A DNA stretch of 64,000 nucleotides from Glossina fuscipes (Eukaryota; Arthropoda; Insecta; Diptera; Glossinidae): the NCBI RefSeq assembly GCF_014805625.2, contig NW_023998431.1, positions 3,780,641 to 3,844,640 of the forward strand, written 5' to 3'. Made by a program: the position numbers and the translations under genes. Of the stretch, positions 1 to 10,773 are shown one piece after another. Position 1 is the stretch's first letter. The number at the start of each line of letters is the position of its first letter. The notes beneath the pieces were generated by a model, which worked only from the letters and a program-made list of their open reading frames with translations, had not been told where the DNA came from and ran no database searches.

Positions 1-262
1 TCACCATCCGACGTTCGTCCTTTTCTCCGCCTTTCGATTTTCCGCTCTCTTGCTCCCACCCATACCACCATCGCCTTTTCCTCTTCCTCTTCCTCATCCC
101 ATTACTTCTCACCTACTTTCTCTCTCTCTCTTTCTCTCTCGCTTTCATCCACACACACAAAAATACACGCTCCCATACAAACAGACAGAACGCAACATTT
201 AGATTTAAATAATTACCCCGTACACGCATACATACAAAACAAAGCAAAAATCACATGTAAGT
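1..262. other. Pyrimidine-rich stretch with a donor-like site
   Basis: The first ~150 bases are strongly C/T-rich on the plus strand, with runs of CTCTCT and clusters of TCCTCTTCC, then CA-rich DNA up to GTAAGT at 257-262. This could be part of a 5' untranslated exon followed by a splice donor, or a long simple-repeat tract. There is no convincing start codon or open frame, and no promoter can be placed because the window begins here. AT-rich DNA without recognisable content follows to about 600. Confidence 0.3.
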
Positions 263-599
263 TTCAGCAAATAATGTTTAGCAAAATATTAAATCAAAGA
301 ATTAAACAAGAAACAAAAAATAAAGAACTTTGCTAAAAATTAAAATAATTATAATTAAAAATAAAAATAAATTATGATGATTATGTTTAATAAAATAGCA
401 AAACAAAAAAATCAATATATAAATAAACAGATAAAAATTTGATCTAAAAAAAAAAACAAATGAATTAAAAATTATTTTATTTATTTTAATCGTCGCGATA
501 AAGCATAAAATGGAAAAAAATGTATTCCTTTCCAAGGCTGTTGAAAAGCGAGTGAGTATATTAGTTACTGTCTGCACATTCGATTATGATAAATATACG

Positions 600-1380
600 C
601 AAGCAAGAAACTTATATTCGGCGGTGGCCGAATCTCTCATACTCACCACTACGCTTAGTGAGAAAAAAGTAATCGCGGTGTCTATCATATTCATCTTAAA
701 TTTAACCCATGTTTAGGCAGATAACATATATTCATTTAAGGAGTGTATAAAATAGTTCTGAACATTCGGTCTCGTTTGCCTTATGTTAAATAAACATGAA
801 ATCTCAAAAAAGTGAAAAAAATTAAATTTAATTACTCGTAACTTTGTGTGGGTACGGCTGCTTGTTTCCATTTTTTGGCCTAGAAACCAACGTGGCTCGT
901 AAAGTAAATATGAAAAGTTTCAGCCATCTATCTTAAAAAAATATCCAAATAACGAGCAAAAATTCAAAAATTGTTGTTAGAAAAAACTGAGTTACGTCCA
1001 GTTTACGCTCCACTGGCCACTTCTGCTCTCCCCAATTTAGCCTATTTTCAATACCAATTTGTGTGCAGAAACTTCCCATGTTTCTGCCAAATCAGAAGTT
1101 GATATCTTCATTTTTGCGACCATGAACCATAAGAGTGCTAACAATACACCTCACACAGACGCACAGACGCAAAGACGGACAGTCTGTGTTTGGTGCATTG
1201 TCGCAAAGACGGACAGTCATGGCTAAATCAAGTCAGGATTTCACACTGATCAAGAATATACTATACACTTTATAGGATCTCGCAAGCTTCCTTCTGGGTG
1301 TTACATACCCATTATAGAAAAAAAGCAAAGTCAGTATACCCCCATCTTACAATGGTGGGGTTTATTACACCTATCAAATT
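600..1380 (-). mobile_element. mini-me-like element, subfamily 1 (copy A)
   Basis: Near full-length copy. At 604-645 it has the diagnostic end (ATATTCGG, a short palindrome around CCGAAT, then ATACTCACCAC). At 1238-1310 it has GATCAAGAATATA, ACTTTATAGG, TCGCAAGCTTCCTTCTGGGTG. A GACR run (GTCY on the minus strand) lies at 1160-1215. The 16-bp piece CGCAAAGACGGACAGT occurs twice inside it (about 1168 and 1202), so the GTCY part has locally duplicated. It has no coding capacity: non-autonomous. Confidence 0.75.
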
Positions 1381-1399
1381 GGATGACAATCGATTTGTG

Positions 1400-3120
1400 T
1401 CAAACTTTTTTCTCCTTTTTGCTGTAGTTAGAGTTGATTTTTTCAATTCCTTCTTACTGAATGCTATATGCTATCTACTATTATGTTATAGAGGTATAAA
1501 TCTTCTAACCTGCGGTTTCTACAAGGATCTTCATTCCGAATCGTTGCTTATTTTAGCTAGCCTTTCACGGCTGCGATACTCTAAATATGTAACATGCTTT
1601 TGATCCGCAGGCGAAACTTGGATTGCATCCCCGATAGTCTGTTATAGGATTTATGTTCGCATTTGTTTTATTGCATTTTTCACGAATATTGTCAGCCACG
1701 ATGGACTGCGATTTGAGCGCTCTGTCTTGAAGCACAGCTTTTACTAAATACAACATTCCCTTTGAGCTATGTTGTAGAATCGTAAGCATTTTATTCTATT
1801 AAGAACATGAAAACCTTTACTATATATCACTGCCTTCTTTTCGGAATTACTTTTTAAATGAAGTTTGACATCCTGTTGAGGCATGGCTTACGTAAGTGGA
1901 GAATTTTGTATTCTTTAGAGATATTGCCTTTTTTCTTTTACACATTGTGAAGTGTAAACATCCCTATCCAATATGTATGTAGAGGTCCTTACGTAGGTTG
2001 TATTATGTATTATTTAGTTTGGCAGCGTAAGTCTTCTATTCTTCACATGTAAGATGAGGGATCAGCGAGTGTTAAGCATATAAAAATGCGCCGCAAATCA
2101 TTAACAAAGGATTGCTTAATGCAAGGACCACACCGTTTGGTTTCTTTCTTAGATACGCTCTACAGACAAATTCTTTGTCGAACATCGCAAAGCATATATC
2201 AAAACTTCAATTCCCGAATTGGTTTTTACAATAATATACCGAATGGCGTACAATGCTATAGATGAAAATGATTAATTTTGCAGTATTTGTTCACATACGC
2301 TCGTCTATGGTTTGCGTTGAAGATTTAATGAAAAGAAAATCTTTAATAAAAGGCGAAAAATTTATACGATAACTGAGTCCACTTAAGAAAGCATAGTAAG
2401 TCCATTTAGACTCAACGTACAAAAAGAAAACAAACTTGGTTTTTAATTTTGGTTCATCGGTATGCTTAGGTTCATAGTATTTAGTTCATAGTCAAAGCGA
2501 TTCAGGATATCATACCAATCGTGCTAAATATTACATTTAACGTATGTTAGAGAAGGGAAAAACTTCGTGGCGTTTTTGTCAATAGATGATTTTCGACCCG
2601 CATAACTTGGGTAAAGCTATTCCTATTAAGTATCACTACGGCACGTGTGAAAGGTGATAGGCTATATTTATTTATTTATTTATATATTTACTTAGACATG
2701 AAGCTCAACTTAAATAAATGAACAGTCGAATTCAATTGACTCTTAAAAGTGAGTCCTACACTAATAAATATTAAAAACTAATACAAAGTATAAAAGGAGA
2801 ATCAGGGACAGAAAAATAACAAAACAGTAATTTATGTATTAATTAATAAATAAGGAAGAAAAACAAAGGAAAAAATAAAACCGCCAGAACCGGTATAGAC
2901 CCAAGTTGCAAATGAACCCCCAAGCCATTGCAAATATGCGAAAGCTCGGCAACCGATGATAGTAAACAACGCCTGTTGATTGTTGAATCACAGTGAGATG
3001 TTAAGGTTGCTAGTTAGTTTAAATGCGGCATAGTCAAATTGTTGTTTTGATAGATTTTAACGAGTCCAGTATTGAGACTTAGATAGATTTAGCTTTCTGC
3101 AAACAAGTCTGAACGTATTA
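1400..3120. other. AT-rich DNA, no gene recognised
   Basis: No feature is supported apart from a weak minus-strand open frame at 1565-1789, discussed in the findings. A short TTTATTTATTTA run lies near 2665-2690. Confidence 0.4.
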
Positions 3121-3124
3121 AACA

Positions 3125-3960
3125 ACTCACAGTTATATTAACACTGAGTAAACTTAATAAAGATAGAGTGCCTAGAGGAGCGATTAAAGTTTATATCACC
3201 AAGTAATGTGGGCGAATCGATACTACCATTGATTAACACCAAGAATAAGTCTACGTTTCTCAAGTAATAGTAAAGATAACAGAAGCTACCTATTTTGATA
3301 ATGAGGCAGAACGAGAAGGGGATCCAATTCAAATTCCCGAGGGCAAACAGCAAGAATTGCTTTCGAACGGATTTAAAGGAGATCACACATACATACAAGC
3401 ATAATCAGGTATTGATCTGACTAAGCTCATTTATAGCCTGTTTGTTAGGTAAGGATCCTTAAGGTCTTTGGACCGCCTCTTAAAGAAACCCAGCGCGGTC
3501 CTAGCTTTAGCCAAATAGTGTTTAATGTGTAAATTAAAACGTAATTTTTGGTCGAATAGAACCACTAAGTTCGTGAATGAATCTTCGTTTTCCAACTTGC
3601 CTGAATCGATGAAATACCCACTATTGAATGACTTCCTGCTCCTTATATATATATATTTTTTTTTTTCATTAAATTTAGCGAGCACCATATAGCCAAACTA
3701 TTTAAGTCAATTTGAAGCTGATACGATTGCGCTTCCCGATAAAAGAAAAAAAACCGTTAAACATCGTCGGCATTACATTAAGATCTGGCTGGATTTAGTT
3801 ACCGAGGGGAGATCATAAACGTATAAATTAACTTAAAGAGGCGCTAAGCGATTGCCTTCAGGAACGCCAGACGTCATGGGCAATCCGTCGAAGGAAAAAA
3901 CAAATGTGCCACTTGATAATCCAATCGAAAATAACTGAAAAAAATTGCCTTTTTTACAAC
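3125..3960 (-). pseudogene. Non-LTR retrotransposon reverse transcriptase remnant (Jockey-like)
   Basis: Read on the minus strand, this segment holds pieces of a reverse transcriptase in family order, spread over several frames. At 3859-3893 is the conserved SGVPEG motif before the catalytic loop. Further on is NDLPS-like DLPSV, then the catalytic YADD motif at about 3761-3778, whose codons are broken by a one- or two-base indel. The open frame 3688-3431 contains LVVLFDQKL, HIKHYLAKA and LGFFKRRSKD, matching the post-catalytic region of Jockey-clade proteins (LGV..D.KL, LGF.KR..K). Frame 3398-3138 contains VRKQFLLFALGNLNW and DINFN, the usual C-terminal part. Stops and frameshifts show it is dead, and the N-terminal endonuclease half is absent. 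The clade is judged from remembered motif patterns, not from an alignment. Confidence 0.75.
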
Positions 3961-4539
3961 TGTCCAAAAGAGTCCCTTCGGCAATCGTCAAGGTACTTTG
4001 CTAATAAGAAACTGCCGAAATGAACTGAACGGGATGCCACGAAGGGTAATATTTTGTGTTTAGCGGGATTGGAAGGTAATCGTTTATTATCGTTTGCTGC
4101 AACCTGGCCGCATGAGTAATCCCACTCTTCGCTGAAGCAAAACGTCCGTAAAAACTGAGAAAGCTTACCTGAAAAATTTTAATCCATCTGCAGTATAGTC
4201 CACAGGTTGTCTTGTGTGTTCCATTGTATAGTGAAATGACTGGGCCTATTTAAACCGACTCAGAATTAGATTTTCCTAAAATAATACTAGGTACGTGAGT
4301 AAGCAATTTTTCTTATATTCCGATAAAGACAACAAAACCTTATGGAATTGAAACTTCATTATATTAAACTCTAAGCAAATCATAACAGATTATCTAAAAA
4401 GCTTGTATCTCGCTCGGGATAAAAAATTAAATAAACTATATTCAGTTCAAAGTTACTCTATGCTTGGGAATCACAGCAAAATCGATACACATTTCAGCTC
4501 ATTTTTGATACTTTACTGAAATATGTATTTCCTATGCGT

Positions 4540-4998
4540 TTACTTGACACGTACCCGGCTATAAAGGCTTTAGTCAAAACACTTGCAACGCCCAAGAAGA
4601 AGCTGCAGAGACTCAACAAAGTGTATATATTCTTGATGGGCATCAAACTCCAAATCAAGTCTGCTATGTCCGTCGTTTGTCCGTCCGTGTAATGTCTCTT
4701 GTAAGCATTCTCCTGGCCGGCAAAATGAAGCTACCGGTATTGGTTGATATTGGAAAGAGGTAAAATCCTTCCATGGATATACTTGGACTACCACTTGAAC
4801 TGGAAACATCTCAGTTCATTAGAACGCATATGCTATAGGCGACGCTGTAGTATTCAAGCTAAAATTGGAAATATTTACCACGCGTACCTAATATTATAAA
4901 GTGTATTAAAATTTAGTTTTTTTCTTTTTTTTTGGCCTTTTTAGGATAATGGTGATGGGAAATAAAAGATTCGGTTAAGACCGAACATAATTTTCTCA
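4540..4998 (+). mobile_element. mini-me-like element, subfamily 1 (copy B)
   Basis: At 4585-4700 it reads CAACGCCCAAGAAGAAGC, AAAGTGTATATATTCTTGATGGGCATCAAA, then GTCCGTCGTTTGTCCGTCCG: the core with its TA and GTCY runs. The far end at 4947-4998 has GGTGATGGG, ATTCGGTTAAGACCGAA and CATAATTTTCTCAC, the inverted form of the subfamily's terminal sequence. A subfamily-2 copy follows 355 bases later in the same orientation. Confidence 0.7.
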
Positions 4999-5353
4999 CT
5001 CCGTTTTTATTTAATATAATATAAATTTAGGGTTTTTCGAATTATTATACTTGCGGAGTATATTGATCAACTAACTCTTGAGATTTTCCTATATTATATT
5101 CTTTTTTCTCTCTGTATTTACAAATTTACAAATTTCGTAGATTTGTATTAAGTAGAAAGAGAGTAGATTCTCTCAATATCCCTTTTTCTTATGTTCTCGC
5201 TATATGAATGCTATAGCGTTTATGTCATTCCAATTAAAAAATTTGTGTAAATGGTTTCGTTGTATATAACTGTGAAAAGACGACCATCTGGCTACCCTTC
5301 GAAATTGTGTGTAATCATATTTTGGATATTAAAACTAATCACAAACCTTACAG

Positions 5354-5665
5354 CGCTTGTGGTACGAACGTATATTAAGTTTGTATGGATGTATGCAATA
5401 TCCACAAGGACTTGAGATAGACCTGCCTTTTACTATGCGGGTCAATTCATATTCCCGTTTTGAATCGATCTAAGCTAATTTGTCAGTCTGTCCGTCCCGT
5501 TTTCTTGTGTTCAAACTACAAGTCGCAATTTCGGAGATATTTTGGGGCAATTTGATGCACTGATAAGTTTTGGTCGAAGAACGAACCCTATTGCAAAAGG
5601 TTCGTTAGAAGAATAACTGTACTAGGCGAAGTTGTGTAGGGTGTTTAATGGTGGATGGTGTTTTA
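5354..5665 (+). mobile_element. mini-me-like element, subfamily 2 (copy 1)
   Basis: Begins with GCTTGTGGTACGAACGTATATTAAG and the marker GGACTTGAGATAGACC. Next come GAATCGATCTAAGC and a short GTCTGTCCGTCCCG run, then TTCTTGTGTTCAAACTACAAG and TCGCAATTTCGGAGATATTT. It ends near GTGTAGGGTGTTTAATGGTGG. All of these blocks recur in the same order at 16316, 58475 and 61085. Non-coding. Confidence 0.7.
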
Positions 5666-5699
5666 AAATGAATCGCCGTCAATTTTTTTATAATGTATA

Positions 5700-6900
5700 C
5701 TTTAGTTGCACATTAAAATGTATAAACGTTCGTAACGTATTAACTGTTACAATGCGTATACGTACATTGCGTATTTGTGTACCCATATGTAGATAAATAT
5801 GGTAACAGTGCCCACGCTAGACAAATAAAACAGAACGAAATTGATACTCAAAGTAAAAAGATGCAATAGCGAATCGTTTTGATTAATAATTGATTCCACA
5901 TTCTTCGTATTATTTAGTAATCATATGTTGCCAGCTTGGTTAGCTTTAGCAAATGAATTCCCTTCTACTTACTTTACGGTACCATAAATATTTTTGGTAA
6001 AAAGCTTTTTAAATTTTCTTTTTTAATCAATACGTGGGTGAGTGTGCTTTTTAAATTCAATTGCAAAACTTATCACATGTCGAGCTCCCTACAGTACATA
6101 CATTCTAAATACATGTATGGATGACATCAGTAGATATATTTAGGCAAAATATCCCTGTTTGTTCGTTCGTCTACTAATTTGTTCCCGAAACTTCTAAAGT
6201 AGTGGAAATTTTTATTTTCAAATGCCCAAAACCGTGACGCGGATTTTGAAAAAAAGAACCCATACCCAAAACAAACTAAATTTTTTAAGTACTTGTGCCG
6301 AAATCTTCGATAAGATTTACCAAAAATCTAAAGGTTCGTCTTTCTTATATAACAAATATCGTAAAATCGCTGCAGAAGAATGTCGTCTGATGCTTAATCG
6401 GTACGAAGTGGAAGAAAATCATAAAATTTCAGTTTATTCAAAAAAATATTTTTAATTCACGCTTAATCTTAATAATTATAAGTGATTTGCTTCAATAGCT
6501 GCACGGAAGGTCAAATATTAAACATTAACTGTGATTTCAATTTTAGTTTTAATTTCTATTGCGTTGCACCTGAGAACATGCTGAAGTTAAATCGAATTTA
6601 CTTACGATGTGCACAACTCTTGATCTCACACCTCAATGCGTTCAGACAATTTGCATACATCAGTGCACAGCATTCTCAGTGCGGTAGATACTGTATGGTT
6701 TTGAAGGTTTCACATATACTCTCGTCTACACCGTACACATAGTTAGTTGTTTGCGGTTAGATAGCGTTCACTGGGGAAATTTGTTGTTTCCGTTTGTGTA
6801 CGCTCTGTGTACACATCCATTCACGTTTTCGTATATGAATAAAAATAGTTTATACACGTGTAAATATATATACGATGGAAGCTTCCGGCTCTCGACTTAG
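5700..6900. other. AT-rich DNA, no gene recognised
   Basis: Contains a 77-codon open frame at 6222-6455 (plus) rich in Lys, Asn and Arg. It has no recognisable motif and is of a length expected by chance in this composition. Nothing else is supported. Confidence 0.35.
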
Positions 6901-6905
6901 GCCAT

Positions 6906-7034
6906 AATATATATATATATATATGTACACACATATATATATCTATATATATATATATACGTTCATATATAGTTTTGTATATAGACAAGTCTTTTTAGTT
7001 TCGTCGGTAAAATGTGTAAAAACTCTTCCATTTT

Positions 7035-7085
<51 letters not shown>

Positions 7086-7150
7086 TATTCTTATATATTA
7101 TTATTATATATTATTGATTTGTCTGATATATATATATATATATATATATG
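6906..7150. repeat. Clustered (TA)n microsatellites
   Basis: Three TA-dinucleotide runs lie at about 6906-6960, 7040-7090 and 7126-7150, with TATG/CATA interruptions. They create apparent Tyr/Ile-repeat open frames on both strands, which are not genes. Confidence 0.9.
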
Positions 7151-7859
7151 TGCGGATGGGTTTTCTATTCTTGTACAATTTAAAAGCGCGCAGAACGTAT
7201 TGCCAATGCATGCGTTTCCTCCTAGTTTTCATTAAAAAAGTCTTTCGCTGTTTGATAATTTTCGGAGAACTAACTAAACAAGACCTTGAAGTGCTGGCTG
7301 AAGTATTACATATAACATGCTGCCAGAGCTTTGTAAAACTTATTTCATTGTATAGCATTTGGGGAAATGCGCATTTGGTTGTGTGCCAAAGCTGACGATG
7401 ACAACGCCGTGTCTGATTTTATTTTCAATTATTAAAAGTTTATTTATATCTCTTGCTAGAAATAAGTTTTTTTATATCATTCTTCAACTTTACGATAATC
7501 AATCCTTTTGTTAACCTATAATGACTTGGAATTATAACTAATCACTCCAGAGTTTTAATTTTCGTATAGATTGCAATAATCTTAACAATTTTGATGAAGT
7601 ATTTTCCAATAAAAACTTGTAGTCATGGCTGCCTGATTGTTGGCCTGTTCACAAGGTATAATACTGTTAATACTGTTCGTAAAACATTTGATTCGATGTT
7701 TTCGATAAGGTTACGCCATTTTTGAACTCTGTCGCAAATTTGTAAGCGATATTTATTTTTTTTACCAACGGAAGGATATGTACCACAGATACTATACAAC
7801 TTGATAAACGGATAAATGGATGGACGAACAGACAACCATGTTAGGTACATATAGATATA

Positions 7860-8423
7860 TAAAAAAATTTATTTTTATAAATTACAATGTTGAGTAAGTT
7901 TGATCAATTTTTTCCATTGTTGTACAGGTTTTGCCGCATCGCCCATGGAACACGTGTTCACGTTTTGTGCCTTGTTTCCTGTCGTTGATGTGTAGTGAGC
8001 AAAAACCAATTTTTTATTCCTTTTGAAAAACAGAGACGTTCTCTGCTTACGTAGTATTGTAGGCGTGTCCGTCGACTGATTTAGCCCATTTTTAATACGA
8101 ATCTGCGTGCAAGAACTTCCAATAGCTTTGCCAAATTTGACGTTGATAGCTTCATTTGTGCGACCAGGAGTGTGTTTACGGTCGACATCATACAGCCGGA
8201 CAGACGGTCAGACGGACAGATGAGCACGCTTAAATCGATTTAGGATGTGACGCTGATCAAGAATATATATACTTTAGAGGGTATCTGATGCTTCCGTACG
8301 GGCGTTGCAAACGTTCTAACAAAATGAATATATCCCTTATCTTTCGGTAAGAGATGTAAAAATAAGATAATGGGTGATGGGTATAAGAAATTCGGTCACA
8401 ATCGAGCATAATTTTCTTGCTTG
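7860..8423 (-). mobile_element. mini-me-like element, subfamily 1 (copy D)
   Basis: Shares TTTTTTCCATTGTTGTACAGG with the copy at 34930. It carries CATTTTTAATACGAATCTGCGTGC, a GACAGACGG run at 8192-8220, TTAAATCGATTTAGGAT, GATCAAGAATATATATACTTTA and the closing TTCGGTCACAATCGAGCATAATTTTCTTGC at 8390-8420. It is one of the better preserved ends on this side. Confidence 0.75.
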
Positions 8424-8449
8424 TTTCTACATACGAGGCTCTTTTGAAA

Positions 8450-10350
8450 TGCATTTATTTAAGAAGCGGTGAACTTTTGCTGCATACCACTCAAAATAAT
8501 TACACGAAACTTGTTAACGATTTTATTGGATGTAAAGGGTTTTGCTGCAGCAATTGAAAGCTTTCGTTTTTGATGTGATCATAAATTGGTGTGTTTTTCA
8601 GATATCGGCAAAATTTAAATTTTCTCTTAGACGATGTAAGACTTTGAATATCATAGCAACAGGCAAATATACTAACACTGCAAGCAAAGTAATACTGTGC
8701 GCAAAAGGTAGTAAGGTTTTAATTTTAAAACTGGCCTTCCTATACGAACCTGCAGGTCTTTTTTTACTTTTGTATGTATTGAGTTTGTTCGAAAGTATTT
8801 AATCTGTAAGAGAAGTTGTTGTGCCGATCGATTTAAAATCATTTTCACGATCAATTTAAGTTTGTTTGCCAAAAGTATTTTTGAGCCTTCAGCCTAAAGA
8901 GTATAATTTTTCAAATTTTTAACCAAATTTCGTACATTACCGTTCTTTCTCCTTTTTTGGCCGGAGAACAGAAATGGATAGATGTAAGCATTTTCATGAA
9001 AAGTAACATAGTTTCATTTTTAATATTTTGTGACGGAAATAAATAAATAATAAATAATAATAATAAAAATAAATAAATAATATAAATAATAATATCTGTA
9101 GCCATAGTATGTGCCCCTACGTTGACGTTGTGGCACCAGGTTGGGCGTTACTTTTTGTCAGCCTAAGTTTTATGTAGCCACACCATTACACCAATTTTAT
9201 TTAACTAATACAGTGGTATGTTTACCTACGTTCTCTTGTATCTAAAGCTGTTATCTGAATAAATGTTTGGCACAACCTTGCAGTACCACTATAAGGAGAG
9301 TGGAGACCTATAAGTCACGCGTACGTGTCTTAGCCGAGATAGCTAGTTTGCGAAATGTGGAGCGGGTTCTACGTCTTTGCTTACGGACATTCCTAGGATT
9401 GTTGCTATCATAAGATATTGCACGAACTTGTCCCTTATGGAATACGCGGACAGATGAAACCCCTGACCTACCGAACGGGGATACTATGTGACCTTAGAAC
9501 TTTTCAATACCCACCCTACCTAATGGTCTGTCTTCGGTCCCAAAAAAAAAAGTCTGTGGAAGAACGCAAGGTTGGGTCCGAAGACTCCTCTAATCTACTT
9601 TTCTCTCACTATAGCAAAAAAAGAAGCAGAATATTTTTATATTTGTTATGTTAACATTCGAAAATTAATTAATTAAATTTTTTGAATAAATAGTAAAAAT
9701 AAATTTACAATCTTGGCCCCGTTCTATTTTTCTCAACAAAATAAAAAAAAAATTTCGGAAATTGTAGCCTAACATTCCTTCCATTGTTGATCTTAGCTCA
9801 TTACAATATGATATTGTCTATTAATAGCGACATAATAGCGTGTTGTATTATATAGTCATAGATTCCACATTTTCAGTTTTCTACACAAACACAAAACGTA
9901 CCGTAGTTTTTTGTATGTTTTTAAACTAATGGAATATGACACTTATATGTGACGTATAAATGGGAAATGAAGGCAAATATTTTGAATATATTCCCTTCGC
10001 TCGGTTGACACCTTTTCCGAAAGCACGACGTTACTGTTCTATAACAACACATTGCGGGCTCCTTCTATATAGTCAGCCTTCGCTTTTTTTTTATCATCAA
10101 CATAACTGTATTGTTCATTAAGTATATGCATATGGAATGTCTATGGAATACAAATTTTACTGCGTTTACTGTTTCATGTGTTCGCTCTACATGTCCTTGG
10201 CCAAAACTTTTAATTGTAGCTTTAATACAGAAGTACTTAATACTTTCTTTGACCACTGACTTTAAATAGATGTTCTTATGAGGAAAGTCGTTCGCAGCCA
10301 TTATAATTCGGACTTAGATCTGTTCGTTAGAATGTTTTTTTTTTCATATA
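8450..10350. other. AT-rich DNA with an (AAT)n patch
   Basis: A degenerate AAATAATAAT tract lies at about 9040-9090. The stretch 9280-9620 is less AT-rich than its surroundings and includes an imperfect 12-bp inverted repeat (9530-9541 against 9574-9585). I recognise no gene in it. Confidence 0.35.
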
Positions 10351-10773
10351 CAGTAAAAGCTCCATATTCGCGCTTCCTTTATTTGCGGTTTCACTATTCG
10401 CGGAAGAAAAAAATGCGGCCAATTCCCATATTCGCGGCTATAAATTTCTTTATTCGCGGTTTTTGAGAATGTAAACAAACAGAATGAAAGGAACCTTACT
10501 ACTCAATGAATAAAGTATTGTGGCGAGAATCGCAAATCTAGTTCATTTCAGCTAAGTAATTTCCCTAAATAACAAATTGCCTAAGAAGGGAAAAACTGAA
10601 TGCACATTCGCATTCAATTAAATTGATTTTTTTATATATTTGATTCTCTTTTATTTTGTCACCTAGGAACGTATCCCCTATAATCCCATAAAAATTACCA
10701 TTCCGTATTCACGGTTTCTGTATTCGCGGCATTTTTATGGAACGTATCCCCCGCGAATAAGGAACTTTTACTG
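10351..10773. mobile_element. Pogo/Tigger-like MITE with terminal inverted repeats
   Basis: The left end reads CAGTAAAAGCTCCATATTCGCG. The right end, reverse complemented, reads CAGTAAAAGTTCCTTATTCGCG: 20 of 22 bases match. The element is 423 bp long. CAGT ends followed by TTCGCGG-type subterminal repeats are typical of pogo/Tigger elements of the Tc1/mariner superfamily. TTCGCGG recurs several times inside both arms (for example near 10396, 10430, 10453, 10720). The left flank is TA, the expected target; the right flank is CA, so the duplication has a mismatch or has decayed. There is no transposase frame, so it depended on an autonomous relative. The short open frame over its left arm is not a gene. 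Confidence 0.8.

Noticed and set aside
7012..7395. 127-codon plus-strand frame
   Set aside because: Its first half is a translated (TA)n microsatellite (alternating Ile/Tyr). The remainder has no recognisable motif.
10278..10466. 62-codon frame crossing the left end of the MITE
   Set aside because: It crosses an element boundary and reads the inverted-repeat arm, so it is not a gene.
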